Below, in pieces: positions 11,724 to 25,600 of a stretch of 64,000 nt of DNA (its first letter is position 1; each line of letters opens with the position of its first letter). The notes beneath the pieces are model-generated. The model was not told the origin of the DNA, ran no database searches, and saw only the letters and a list, made by a program, of their open reading frames with translations. Made by a program: the position numbers and the translations under genes. Source of the stretch: Mytilus galloprovincialis (taxonomy: Eukaryota > Mollusca > Bivalvia > Mytilida > Mytilidae); assembly GCF_965363235.1 (NCBI RefSeq), contig NC_134841.1, positions 34,315,440-34,379,439 on the forward strand, read 5' to 3'.

Positions 11724-11816
11724 AATAAATTTAAATAGTGATCTTACCTAAACCATACATGTAGAATACAGTATATTTATACCTTTTTCAGCAAAATTCT
11801 AATAAAGTAATCATTT
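11724..11816 (+). terminator. FAM136A: FAM136A polyadenylation signals
   Basis: AATAAA at 11724-11729 and again at 11811-11816, 275 and 362 nt after the stop codon. Either would give an ordinary 3' untranslated region. No downstream GT-rich element was examined in detail. Confidence 0.5.
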
Positions 11817-11829
11817 GATTCGTTTATAC

Positions 11830-12420
11830 ATTTTTCTAATAATGTTGAAAGATAATTTTTTTTATATAATTGTTACCAAGAACTACTGAAATATAACCAT
11901 TTGTATATGACATGCAAATATAAACAATGATTTATTAACATGGTACATATGGGAATCCGATTGAAAAAAAAAAATGATTTCAAAACATGAAAAATTACAA
12001 GAAACTGATGTCAGTTTTGTCTTTTTTTTGTAATTTCAAATTTTTATACACCCTTGAAAAATAGAGGAATTCTTTGTTTTACTCCCTTGAAATGAATGAA
12101 TTTCTTGTAGTTTGCAAGAATATATATAAATTCAAAATATTAAATATTCATTTTGTATGAAACCAGAAAAAAATTAAAGCTAGAAACCAAAAGTAAATAC
12201 ATGTAGATGTAAAATAAAAATGAAATGAACAACCAGTGTATTGATTTATTAACATGTATACCAAAGTTTAACAAACATTCTGATGAAGCCAGAAGGTATT
12301 GCATATGTCCCCAATATGTTATTACACTAATATGTTTTATTATCTTGACAACTGCATACAACAGAAATCAATACCTTGTGTCTCCAAAATTTTATCTCAA
12401 TCCGCCAAGGGTGTAGAGGA
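11830..12420. other. Intergenic, no gene supported
   Basis: AT-rich sequence after FAM136A. Short open frames on both strands overlap and show no domain. Confidence 0.6.
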
Positions 12421-12424
12421 GGGG

Positions 12425-12785
12425 AAATAATGGTAGATGCTTTATTTGGTATATGGAATTATTATAAGATGTTTATGTGTGTGTGGCTGATTTATCTGAC
12501 TTTATGGTTCATTGGTCTATGTTAAGTCTTTTTCTCAGATACTATGAGCAATAGGTTAACTATAATTGATTTATGGGATTATTGTAAGGTGTATAAATCT
12601 CTGTACAGTTGACATTGATATCATTTTCATGGATCATTGGTCAATGTATTTCTAGTTAAAGTCTGTTCTTTTATACTATAAGCAATAGGTCAGCTATATT
12701 TGGTTAATCGAATGATCATAAGATGTACATGTTCATATTGTAGGGATCACCTGACCTTGACCTCATGCTCAGGGTTAATATTTAT
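12425..12785. repeat. Tandem units of ~150 bp, block 1
   Basis: About two units marked by ACTATAAGCAATAGGTCA-like and GATTATTGTAAGGTGTA-like sequences. The same unit forms the larger block at 13290-14090, so this is either a separate copy or the same element split by the R3 insertion. Confidence 0.75.
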
Positions 12786-13070
12786 TTAAACAATAAAGTG
12801 TCCCCAGTACACGGATGCCCCACTTGCACTATCATTTTCTATGTTCAGTGGACCGTGCATTTGGGGTAAAAACTCTAATTTGACATTAAAATTAGAAAGA
12901 TCATCTCATAGGGAACATGTGTACTAAGTTTCAAGTTGATTGGATTTCAACTTCATCAAAAACTACCATGACCAAAAGCTTTAACTTGAAGCGGGACGGA
13001 CGGACGAACGGATGCACAGACCAGAAAACATAACACCCCTCTACTATCGTAGGTGGGGCATAAAAAATTG
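12786..13070. repeat. Dispersed repeat family R3, copy 1
   Basis: Matches 37265-37530 along its length (TTTCAAGTTGATTGGA, CTTCAACTTCATCAAAAACT, GACCAGAAAACA). Ends CTACTATCGTAGGTGGGGCA. A short remnant of the same end occurs at 51020-51060. Class not known. Confidence 0.75.
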
Positions 13071-13129
13071 TGAATAATTATTAAAAAAAAGATGTGATAT
13101 GGTTGCCAATAAGACAACTCTCAACAAGA

Positions 13130-14150
13130 GTTTGTTTTTGTCGAGCCTGTGACTTCTATTGCAAAAAGCTCTGCATTGGGATAATGATCCAGAGGCGGCG
13201 ACTTTAGCTAACTTCTTAAAAACTTTATATTTTAGAAGTTGGAAGACTTAAATGCTTCATACTTTGTTTGTAGATGCCTTATGTTGCGAAGTATCTGTCT
13301 GTCATGTGTCCATTGTCCTTGACCTCATTTTTATGTTTCAGTAAATACTTGAAAAAAATTTAAGTTTTTTTGTAATGTTTATTTCTTTCTTACTATGAGT
13401 AAAAGGATAATGTTTATGTGCTTACTTTGCAAGGTCCTCATGCCTGTCAGACAATTTTCATTTGACCTTGACCTCATTTCATGGATAAGTGAACAAGGTT
13501 ATGTTTTTGTGGTCAAGTCCATATATCAGATACTATAAGTAATAGGCCTGCTATATTTGGTGTATGAAATGATTGTAAGGTGTACATGTTCAACTGGAAG
13601 GTGTCATTTGACCTTGACCTCATTTTCATGGTTCAGTGGTGAAAGTAGGTTTTTGAGGTTTTTTTCCTTTTTCTAATACTATAAGCAATATGCCAACTAT
13701 ATTGTCGCATGAAAGGATAGTAAGGTGTATATGTTTGGCTGGTATCATCTGTTCTTGACCTCATTTTCATGGTTGATTGGTAATTGTTAAGTTTTTTTTT
13801 ATGGTTAAGTCTGTTTCATAGATACTATAAGCAATAGGTCAACTATATTTCATGATTGTTAGGTGTACAGGTCTGTCTGACATGGTTCATCTGACCTTGA
13901 CCTCATTTTCATGGTTCATTGGTCAATGTTTAGTTTTCTTGGTTAAATCTGTTTCTTAGAGACAGCTGTAAGCAATCATTCAACTGTATTTGGTGTATTG
14001 AATGATTGTAAGGTGTTTGTGTGTTTCATTGGGTTTATCCGACCTTGACCTCATTTTTTTGGATCATGTTAAGTTTGTGTGATGTATTAAAGCTTTATAT
14101 CAATGGTTAGCAAAGAAGGCGATATATTTTAGCATGTGCACTCTTGTTAA
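13130..14150. mobile_element. Core-tandem-repeat element, ~150-bp units, block 2
   Basis: A unique leader (TCGAGCCTGTGACTTCTATT, from about 13139) is followed by five to six diverged units of about 150 bp, each with TTGACCTCATTTTCATGG and ACTATAAGCAATA. The last unit gives way to GCGATATATTTTAGCATGTG. The leader-core-tail layout resembles the 6.9-8.8 kb element, so a Helentron/HINE-like origin is inferred. Confidence 0.6.
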
Positions 14151-14875
14151 TACTATAATGTGTTGGACAATTATATAGCAACTCATTTTCTTGTTCGGTT
14201 TAGTGATCCTGTTGGTAGCTGGGCTATGCAAAGTTTTTCTTATGTGCTATATAATGAATTGCATAGTGGGAGGTTGTGCGTATGTAAAACTGGTCTAACT
14301 CAAGCACATCAATGATTGTGTTAGTACTAAATGAGCAATATTGACCATCTGTTGTCTGTTGTTAGTTTTCTTTTAATGTCTTTCGGAGGAGTTAGATGCT
14401 GCAATTGGTGTTTGGTTTCAATAGAATGTTTTTATTCTCTCATTTTTTTGGTAATTCTTTTTATCAGAGACAAACCTCAACAATCTACACATGATCCAGA
14501 TATCTTTGACTAGCTTCATGTACAAAATAAATACTGCCGGTTTGTTTATACTATGATAAGGATAATTAAACCAATAAAAAACAAAGTATTTATCTTTTCT
14601 ACCAAACAGTTTTAACAAAAATACAAAGAAATTAAATCTTTAGAGTATTTTCATACATTATTAAGTCAGGTCAAGAGTGATGTTTTTATTGTTTATATTC
14701 ATATTGTTTTCTAGATGGTATAGTACGTCCAGTCGTTATTCCATTCAACATCCGTCCAATAACAGATAAAGTTTAGGTGAAAGTTCTTCTTCCAAGAAGT
14801 TATGATTACATCTTTGTATCAAAGATCATTTAGAATTGAACTTTCAATATGTACGAACATTAGGGTTTTGATTAT

Positions 14876-15290
14876 AGTTATCAAAGGTACCAGGATTATA
14901 ATTTAATACGCCAGACGCGTGTTTAGTCTACATAAGACTCATCAGTGTCGCTCAGATCAAAATAGTTATAAAGCCAAACAAGTACAAAGCTGAAAAGCAT
15001 TGAGAACCCAAAATTCCAAAAAGTTGTGCCAAATATGGCTAAGATAATCTATTCCTGGGATAGGAAAATCCTTAGTTTTTCGAAAAATTCAAAGTTTTGT
15101 AACAGGAAATTTATAAAAATGACCATATAATTGATATTCATGTCAACACCGAAGTGCTGACTACTGGGCTGGTGATACCCTCGGGGACGAAACGTCCACC
15201 AGCAGTGGCATTAACCAAGTGGTGTAAATAGTTATCAAAGGTACCAGGATTATAATTTAATACGCCAGACGCGCGTTTCGCTTGCATAAA
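14876..15290. repeat. R2 repeat, one full ~350-bp unit plus part of a second
   Basis: AGTTATCAAAGGTACCAGGA at the unit start recurs about 353 bp later. Inside are ACGCCAGACGCG, GACTCATCAGTG(TC/AC)GCTC and CGGGGACGAAACGTCC. Other copies are at 16125-16360 and 53945-54690, with partial relatives near 17220-17295, 19236-19300 and 24860-24965. The tandem arrangement here and at 54 kb shows that units can be joined head to tail. Confidence 0.85.
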
Positions 15291-15589
15291 AGAGGGACGA
15301 AAGATACCAAAGGGACAGTCAAACTCATAAATCTAAAACAAACTGACAACGCCATGGCTAAAAATGAAAAAAAAAAAAAAACAAACAACAGCACACACGA
15401 CACAACATAGAAAACTAAAGAATAAACAACACGAACCCCACCAAAAAACTAGGGGTGATCTCAGGTTCTCCGGAAGGGTAAGCAGATCCTGCTCCACATG
15501 CGGCACCCGTCGTGTTGCTTATGTGATAACAAATCCGGTAAATAGTATAATTAGGTAAGTCACATTCATGAAAGGGAAGGGGATTGTAG

Positions 15590-16135
15590 TTACGACGTAA
15601 GGAACATATCCGATATCATTTGTGAAACGGTTATTCCATAACGGTCAACCAACTCGTGATGGCGTCCGTAAAATTTACGAAGGGATGATTTCAGCTTCAC
15701 CATTTGGAACTCTTGGTTTAATAGCTTCCTTGTGAGCAGCAACCCTCTATCAAGAAAATCATGATAGGAAATGCAAGCACGGGAATATCGTATCAACTGG
15801 GAGATATATACCCCGTATGCAGGTGCTGCTGGAATGTTGTTACTTAGAAATGGAAAGTTCACAATTGGAAAGCTGAAATCATCTCTTTTGTCGTAAAGTT
15901 TTGTTTTCAACCGACCCTCATTGTCAATTTCTAGATGTAAGTCAAGATATGAGGCCGACGTAACTGTATCTGTAGTATCCTTTATCTCTAGCTCGATTGG
16001 ATAGATGCGTTCCACATAGTCACCAAATTTTGAATTATTTAGTGAAAGAACATCATCTATATAGCGAAAAGTAGAGTTAAAGGATATTGCTAACTTCTTA
16101 TCGTTCTTCCTAAGAAGTTCCTGCATAAGACTCAT
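15590..16135 (-). pseudogene. Reverse transcriptase C-terminal fragment
   Basis: An uninterrupted frame of 181 codons carries the RT active-site block FRYIDDVLSLNN (residues about 23-34) followed by YLDLHLEID and the thumb-like region through LRKFYGRHHELVD. It has a stop but no proper N-terminus: upstream, the frame joins R2 sequence directly at GAGTCTTATG. The lineage is uncertain; the arrangement of YIDD then YLDL is like Penelope-like and related elements. It lies between two R2 units, downstream of gene A's stop. A shorter, broken relative is at 18057-18257. Confidence 0.7.
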
Positions 16136-16360
16136 CAGTGACGCTCAGATCAAAATAGGTATAAAGCCAAACAAGTACAAAGTTGAAGAGCATTTAGGAC
16201 TCAAAATTCCAAAAAGTTCTGCCAAATACGGCTAAGGTAATCTATTCCTGGGATAAGAAATCCTTAGTTTTTGTAACAGGAAATTTATAAAAATGACCAT
16301 ATAATTGATATTCATGTCAACACCGAAGTGCTGACTACTGGACTGGTGAGCCAGATATTG
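16125..16360. repeat. R2 repeat, partial unit
   Basis: Starts CATAAGACTCATCAGTGACG at the edge of the RT fragment and runs to GACTACTGGACTGGTGA. Its position suggests the RT segment and R2 belong to one composite insertion. Confidence 0.8.
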
Positions 16361-16550
16361 AGGTTTACTCAATATGGAAATGTAGTGTGGAAGCAGGACA
16401 CCGTTTCATATGAACAGATATTATTTTACAAATATATAAACATTTTTTTCACAACAAAATGTCTTTGAGGCAACCCATTCTCTGTAAAATTTGTTCTTTA
16501 TATGATCACCCATGCTGTATGATAAATTCTTTTAGTCCTATTTTATATTG

Positions 16551-16609
16551 TCAAACTTGGGTGTCTTCGAACTGTTTCGCCTCTGTAGCCACAAGATCGG
16601 TTGCTTTAT
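16551..16609 (-). CDS. Gene A exon 21 (last) and stop
   Basis: Acceptor TTCTATTCCAG|ATAAAGC; completes Asp825 and encodes KATDLVATEAKQFEDTQV then TGA (16551-16553). Gene B ends eight residues earlier by comparison. Confidence 0.75.
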
Positions 16610-19600
16610 CTGGAATAGAAACCAAAGAATACTGAGATTAATTTCCTTATGAAGCTAAATTGCAAGGACATAGAGGCGAATATTGTTTTGTTAAGTAAAC
16701 GGGGTTTTCATGTTCGTTTACGAAGATTTAAGTTTGAGAGTACACGTTTACAAACTTTAAGTTTTAAGTTTGAGAGTACAGTCATTTGTATCATTCTGAG
16801 TGTCTGACATAAAACAACTTTTTGACGATCGATAGTTACATTGACATCTTTGTAAAACTATATCAAATTATAATTACGATTAGTTTTGTTCTCGAACGAA
16901 CACTTTAAAATGTACTTATGTACTTCTAGTACAAATTTAGGTTTGCTGTTAATGTTATAGTAATTGTGTTTGTCCTAAACTATTTTAAAATATCTGATGT
17001 TGCTATATGAAAGGTATTTAGAAGGATACGTTCGATATAAAAGTAAAAGAAGAAATTATTATATATACAACAGTCTCTACCATGTGCACATAACTGTTAT
17101 GACTATTTCTAATAAGAAAGAAATACACATAATGTACATTACCTGTAAACGTGATGTATAAAAAAATGCAGGCCGAATCAGTCACCGAAATCGATTTTCC
17201 TTTTTAACTTTTTAACTTTTTTGGATTCGAACGTCACTGATGAGTCTTTTGTAGACGAAACGCGCGTCTGGCGTAAATACAAAATTTAATCCTAGTATCT
17301 ATGATGAGTTATTGTCAAGGATTATTGGACCTTACAGTTTCTGTTGACATAATTTTCCAAAATATAACCTGTTGAGCACACGATCAATACTCTTCAATTG
17401 AGTCAAAATCAAAGAGTACATTTAGAGTAAATGAGAGTGAACTATTGTCCTGCAAGTCAATAGGATATCAGGGATGTTGCTGTGCTTACTTTGCCGAAAT
17501 TGAACTAGAACTAAATATCGAAAAATTTGTATTTCTAACATACCGGGTATATTCATTACAGATTAACATTGATTTATCCCGTACAATCTATATGAACGAA
17601 AAAAACCCGCTGATTTTTACCTCAATAACAAGCAAACCAAAAAGCACAAGTAGGAGACATCAGTCACACTGAATATAATAACAAATAGAAGATAAAGAAG
17701 AAAATACTAACAATAGTCGAAAAAGTGACTCAGAGATCAGCAGTTGCAATACACCTATTGCATTACTCTATAGTTATTATTCATTGACGAGACAAACATA
17801 CTTTCGTCTTTGAAGTGTCTACCATCTAACTCTAGGACATTACCAACTTGAAATATAAACCACCGGTTCATGTGAATTTGCTAACATTATAACATTTCCA
17901 AATATGTATGAGAACGACTGTAATGGAAATAGGATTGACAATTACGCATTAAGGTTGTTAACGATAGAAACCACAGACACATTGGAAAAAAATCACTGAT
18001 ACAACAGCGAAAACATAGTAAAGCAAAAGTAATATGATAACCTTTCAAAATATATATCAATGCGATATGGCGATTGTGGTGATGTTATAAACGAGAGGAA
18101 GACGACGTAATGTTTGCTTCGACAAGCGTAACTTCATATCTATGATCATAGGTTCCAGAGATATTCTGCTTTCTATAATAGTGTCAACCAAATCATGATG
18201 GCGTCCGTAAAACTTTCGAAGAAATAACATCCGGTCATCATCTAGAACCATTGTCACAATAACTCATTGAAAGCAAACAAAAAAAGGAAATTGCAAGCAT
18301 TTGGCTATCATATCAACTTTGATATTTAAATATAATTTTGTTTTATTTAAATATGCTGTGAAATTGCCACATACAAATAAAAAAAATCACAATGTGAATA
18401 TCGAAATCACCTTTTTTTTTCGTAAACGTTTGAAGTTGTAAGTAAAGATATTACACAGGCATTGTGGTGTTCTTTATTTTATGTCAAATAGAAACGTCCT
18501 TTAAACATAGCCAGAAAGCATAAGCATTTTGTTATTTTTAGCAAATACTCTTCAAAAGCTTTATGGAAAAAAAAAAATAAAAATCTAATTGCACATATAG
18601 CATTTGTCTTGATAAATAAAACGAGAATGATATGTTGATTCCATACTAATGTTTTTGATCAAATCATACGTAATTTACATTATTTACCATCACGCAGTTT
18701 ACTCTAACCACATATTATTGAAATATATTTCTGTAATAGTTTTACCTAAACGCTGAACAGGAACTGAGCTATGGTCTGTTTGGTTTTCTTGAATCATCTT
18801 TGAAAAAAATACGACATGCCTAAAATCATACAACACGTCAGAAATGTTGAACATGGCAAACTATAATATAAGTAGACTGTTAATAAGTAATTTTTATGAT
18901 TATCTATGAAAACTTTAGAAGTGAAAGATAAATTATACTATAGTGATGTATCCACCTAAATCTCACAACGAGTATGAAATTTTCTACCAAAATCTTTTGA
19001 TATAATTGTTAGAAATCTTTCTTGTTACATACAGTTAAAATAGATTTTCGTCGAAGAATGCACGTCATTACCTTAAATTATAGTCAGTACATCTAGTGTC
19101 AATAGACTGCGTTTTACCGGTCAATAAATAACATTTCTTTCCTGTGGAGATTTTGAGCTTATTAATGATGAATATGCTTATAAGAGAGTTGAACATTTAT
19201 ATGTCATTCAAACATTAACTTCGATATTTACTTGGCCTTTTTGAACTTATTTGGTTTCGAGCGGCACTGATGGGTCGTTTGTAGACGAGTCTGGCATATA
19301 TAAACTATAAATATTTTCAAACAGTTCTGTAACTCCAGTATAAGCGGATCTAGGGGGGGACTTTTGTGGGAAAAAACTGATTATTTAGAGAATCACTTAA
19401 GCATGACTGGAGCGCCCCCCTTCCCTCTTAAAAAAAGTTTTGGATCCACCACTACATCCAGACAACATTTTACTAATGAAAAGTAAGAGACTAGTCAATA
19501 TGGTATCTCTACGATAATGGTGAACCCTAATTATTGATACAAATTACGTAAAACATATAGTAAAAAGTTAAATCACACAAATACTGAATTCCGATGAAAA

Positions 19601-22600
19601 TTCAAAACGGATAGTCCCTAATCAAATGGCAAAATATGTTTCGAAATATGTTTTACATCACATCTTTTAACTTTTCAAAAGACTAGTACTTTAGACTAAA
19701 TACAACGATCTGAAAGAGAAATAATGAACAATATTCTCATACCAGGCAAAGGAATTCATTTTCATTTTCCAAGCAGAGAAAGTTTGCTGAAAAATAAGTC
19801 TCTGTTTTTGTAGAAAAATGAGCTTAGTAAATGTTTTGACCTAAGTATGTTTATGAAAGTTATGAAAAGAGGAATTCTGGCATGTTTAAATATACAATAA
19901 CTTACACTGATTTGTTTATTTCCACAACAAATTTGCCATTTGGTTTTCTGATGTAAGCACGTTCTATCTTAACATTAGTTTCTTCATCATAAGACTCCCA
20001 GTTACCACTAGCATCTTGATACTGCCAAGTAGATTGGACTGGCTTCACTGTTAAATATCAATTGGAAAGTTATGCCTTGAAACAATATGTTACATATTCA
20101 AATTAGTCTGGATGAAATAGAAGAATAAAAACGCAACGTTAACAATGTTTTCTCCTTTAAGATTTCAAATAAACCTTTGACAACTTATGTTGATACAAAT
20201 AAGTTGTTATGACATACTGTCTTCTTGAAAGTACTTATAATGCAGCTTTGAATAAACAGTGATGTGGGTCTGCATTGATGTCACAGCCAATCATATAATG
20301 AAATATATAAAGACAGTGATGCCTATGAAAAGTTGCATATAAAATTTATTAAAAAACCTTGGGAATATACTGTAAGGCCTCGAATGATGCATGTCGTTCC
20401 GAACTTACAAGACAACCATTGAAAAATAGGATAATATTATGTAGTATTAAATTCTGGTACCATTTAATCACTTCAGAAGGAAGTTTAGTTCACAAAATAT
20501 ATAATGCTACAAAAAAAGCAACCCATGGGTCCAAAGGTTAAATATTATTATTCAAAACTTAGGTTTATCATATTTGTCAAATGATAACCTTACTATTAAA
20601 CCCCTGTTTGGTTTTATAAAACAAAGACTAATCGACCAGGGTTTTCAGGAACAACATGCAAATATTTCAGCATCTCCAAAATTGACATTTTTCCAGTGTT
20701 TACAAAATGAGTGAACGGGCAGGCTATGTTGATGCTTTAAGAAATAAATAAGATCGATCATCATTGTGTAAATTAAGAGTTAGTGCTCATGACCTTGCCA
20801 TTAAAAGAGGAAGATATTTTAAAGTGCCCAAAGATCAAAGAATTTGTGAAATCTGTAAAAGTGGCGAAATTGAAAATGAACAGCACATGCTGCTACACTG
20901 CAGAGGTTACTCCAGTATTAGAGAGACTTTTGTATTAAAAATGTTCAAAATTACAGGAAAAATATAACCACATTGTGCGATAAAAATAAAATAAATCTTA
21001 TACTTAATAATACATCTTATACGGCTGTAAAATTATCTTCCTCTTTCGTAACAAATTGTTTAAATGCAAGAAGTAATCTATTGCAATATATTTACATTAT
21101 ACCTTTAATCTTTTATTCACATATATATATAATTGTTTGTATTTTACTACCATGTATTGCAAATTGTTTATCCATTCGGTCATTACCATTTATTGTAAAA
21201 GCGTTTGTGCCAATAAAATATTGTTTATTGTCTATTGTCTATTGTTTATAAAGCAAAACAGGAGAAGACGTGATTGTGCAAGCTAACAGAGATTTGCCGT
21301 TGACAACACATTCTATAAAAAGAATGCTATTCAAATATAAACAAAAACAATTAAAAACCAATTGTTCAGAGAATAATTGAAGGTCTTTCCACTAGTAAAG
21401 GTCTATTTTGATATTGAAATATGAAAAATCAGTTTTAAATGTTAGTTCCTATGGCTTTATGATGTATTTATATGAATTTAAATCAAAGGTCAAAATCTAG
21501 AACGTCCTTTTAATATATGACCTTGACCTAAATTTCAAGGTCACAAACCAAGGACCTTAAATCATAAGACCCTAGGTCTTTAATATGTTTGGTTAATGAG
21601 TAATACCACTTTACGCGTAATTCTAAATGTAAGATGGATAAAAACTCCAATTTATTGTATTCGCACCCTTTCAACCAAAATATAAGAATAAGGACATGTC
21701 CCAACTAACAATTTAGGAAAAAATATTTGTCGATATGTCATACAGTATTTGAAAATAAGTGAAAACAAGCCAAAATCAAATTTTAGAATATGACCTTGAC
21801 CTTTGACCTTGACCTTATTTTCATTTTTTTGGACCAAGGATCTTAAATCAAGAGACCCTAGGTCTCTATCACTTATGGTTTACCAGTTATAAACGCATAT
21901 CACCTATATCAAATACATAAGGGGGAATAACTCTCATATGGAGTCTCTGGATAGCTTCGGTCAAAATTAAAATCCTAATCCTGAAGATGTAACGAGCAAT
22001 TTGGTAAAATAATTTTGTCGTAATCTTTTACGGTTGCGAAGGAGTAGTGGCCACAAGAAAAACAGTGTTTGGGGAGATAACTCTTACAACGTAAAGTTTT
22101 TTGTTATGCCGTTGTAAATTTTTAAAGCGTATAAACTATACGACAACATATTCCAAATATTTAAGCGACATCTTTTGAAACATCAATACTACGCAAGAAA
22201 ACATTTAGGCGGAAGAAAAAAAAAAAAAAAAAAAAAATAATAATCAGAACAAATTCAATAGGTCTTTCCACGGAAAGGTGGAAAGACCTAATAATTACTG
22301 ACATGTTCCTTTTTCACTGTATTTGCATAGAAACGTATGAGTAACAGTACTGTAACATTAAAAATAAACGTGATGAAAACAACCCTCACTTTGTTTTTAT
22401 ATCTCCACCAATAATCTACTAATATAATATATAGAGGCACTAACTTACTTCAAAAACACACAAGTATATCCTATCGGTATTACAAAAGATAAATACACAG
22501 ATAAAAGTAAAACATTTACAATAAAATCAATATATAGTGATGATTGCACTTACTGATAGCAAGATTTAGTAGTGCGAATAAATTTGTTTGTATGAAAATC

Positions 22601-25600
22601 CTGCATTTTGTTAGTTATAAACTTACTTTTATTGGTATGGGTAGGTAAAATAAGGGGTAAATCGGATACCATTTCCTGTCGTCTCTTATCCTCGTCGTCT
22701 ATCAAATCAGGTGAACCAATTATTCGATCATCATCGCTGCATGAATCAAAATTAAACTATTGCAGATAAACAAAACGATGACTTTTTTAGACACTTAGTT
22801 AGAACTGTTTCTCGATAGCTTGATCTGGATATAACAATAAATTTGTAACAACTCCCATGGCAGTTCAACTAACACTGTTACATTGGATATTCAAAGAAAT
22901 ATAGCTACTAGTTTTATCAATCTTTAAACTTATGTTCGATTGGGGGATAATGTATACCACAATGGAATCAGTAGTCTGACGGAAAATAAATGTGTCACTC
23001 TATCTGCAGATATATTATGTATAAACTGTATAATCTTTGTAAAGAATCTCGTTTTCTTGTAATTATTCAAACACAATTAGTCTAACTCATCCTTAGAGTA
23101 CAACTATCTAATTTATTTGAGGTAAATGATGACATTGGAAATGAATTAAAGGTTTTTGTAGGATTTGAACATAAAATATGTTGCCTAAATCAAGGCAACA
23201 TTAGTATACCGCTGTTCAATAGTCATACATCGATTAAGCGAAAACAAATCCGGGTTACAAATTAAAGCTAAGGGAAACACACAAAACAATAAGAATAAAA
23301 CAGAACAGAAACACTGAACTGCAACAAAAACAAACGGCAAAATACATGGAAACGGACTATTTGATAACAACTGCCATATCACTGACTAAGTACATGACAT
23401 ATTAAGAAGAAGAAACCTGGTTTCATGGCTTACCAAACCTACCGTTTAAATGGCAATGTTAAAAGTATCTCTTAAAATACAACATTACGTGACAGGAAAA
23501 CTTTACAAATAAACGCAAGATAACTCAGGACAGAGCCATGAACGGATACATAATATAATATTACATTACAACAGAATAACAACGGACAGGCTCCTTAAAT
23601 TTATAGCAGTAAACCACATCCCGGACAAGCAATAAGTAAAATCACAAAAATCTGAACTCCGAGGAAAATGCAAAACGTAAAGTCCCTAATCAAATGGCAA
23701 AATCAAATGATAAAACACTTGAAGACAACTGGACAACAACTGTTACTTTTCTGACTTGTTAAAGGCATTTTCAAATGTTGAAAATGGTAGATCAAACCTG
23801 GTTTTATAGCGCTGAACCTCTCACTTGTATGGCAGTCGCATCAAATTCCATTATATTTACAACGATGTGTGAACAAAATGGACATAATATGTAAAATTGC
23901 CAAAATAGGGGACAGCAAACAATCATATGCCAAAATCAAAGATACTTTATTTAAATGATTTGCACCACGTGACTTTGTCCCTTTTGATCAAATTACTTCC
24001 CTTTGCTCAAGATTGAAAATATAATTTATCTTAGATTTGCGGATAATCTAGTCCTTTTCCGTCATGTATCTAAAACTTTTGTATCTTTAAAAACTTCCTT
24101 CGCCGGATAAATACAAAAATGCTGTGTAATTATGAGGGAAAATGCTTAAAATTTGACTTTTTACGAAATGGGAAGGTTGAAATCATCATGTTTTTAAAAG
24201 AATTTGGCCGAAAACTTTAGAAAGCAGGTAAGTTAAAAGTTATTTGTCTTTAAAATTTAACCTATAAGGTGTTTCCCTGTATGCGAACAAACCATAAACA
24301 ATATCTTTTTGCATATGTATTTCTGTTTTGGATCTTGCTATTTTACGATTTTCCGTTATTTTTTATGATCTTATATAGCAATTATACTATGGCTACGCTT
24401 CCGATGTTTAAACTAAAAAGACCGAAAGATTTCAGAGTAGACAATGTCCATTTGTTCAAGGACAGAAGCCTAAAAATATGTACAACTCACCCGTATGCGA
24501 ACAAATTGTTCATTCGACATATAGGTATTGGCATATTGACATTTTTATTAAAGGGCCTTTTATAATCCTATTGTTATGGCTGCCGTCATGATAAGGCAAA
24601 ATGGCCGCTTTGCAAATTTGTAAATTACCCCAAATTTTGCTAATGTGCAGAATATAATTGTGTACCAAATTATAAGTGGAGAAGCAAGTATAGTGGTTAA
24701 TAAATATTCCGACCGCTAAACACCCCCTTGATATTAGAATTTCTCATGATAATCGTCACAGCAAAACTAAGGATAAACAGAGGGACTTGTCGTGTTCTTG
24801 ATAGTGATTGTCCTTTCAAGCTGGCTCCTTCCGATAGAGCACATGTCTCAGATAATTTGATAATAAACTCATCATAGATACCAGGATTAACATTTTATAT
24901 ATACACCAGACGCGCGTTTCGTCTACAAAAGACTCATCAGTGACGCTCAAATAAAAAAATGTTAAAAGGCCAAATAAAGTACGAAGTATAAGCGTGCGCT
25001 TGAACTAACGTCGCATATTTCAATGACCATATTATTTTTTTATAACAAACACAGCATGATTATATGTATAAAAAAGACAAAATAAGATATTACGTATCAA
25101 ACTTCTAATTGTCATGTAACTTATAAAGATATCTAGTTGAGGAATTGTCCTTAAAATTTATATTATAACGTAATAAACTTACTCTTAAGGTATAGAACCA
25201 CAAGTGTATGGCCGGTGGGATGGAACATACAAGAAAGTAGTACACATTTTAAACACAATAGTTCCTACAGTACGCATAGCTGTATCTTTGTCAATAGGTG
25301 AACTATTTGGGTAGTTTTGGTATCTAATGATAGCTTGGGGATTGGGATCACTACAGAAACCTTGTTGAAGTTTCTTTTGAATGAAAAAGAAGCATATAAA
25401 ATTAAAGTAAGACGGCACATTTGTCCTGTTTATCAGACTAAAAAAACTGCCACTTTATTTGAACTTAAGACAACGTAGCCATTATTGCTCAAAATTGCTG
25501 AATTTAACATAGTAAGCAATGGGGCTATGAATTAGTGGTTTTATATCTTAAAGGTTATATATCAAATGCTATTGATTGATTATTGCGTCTGGTATTTTAG

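Noticed and set aside
24269-24565. 98-codon hydrophobic open frame
   Set aside because: AT-rich chance frame in gene A's intron, no splice or paralogue support.
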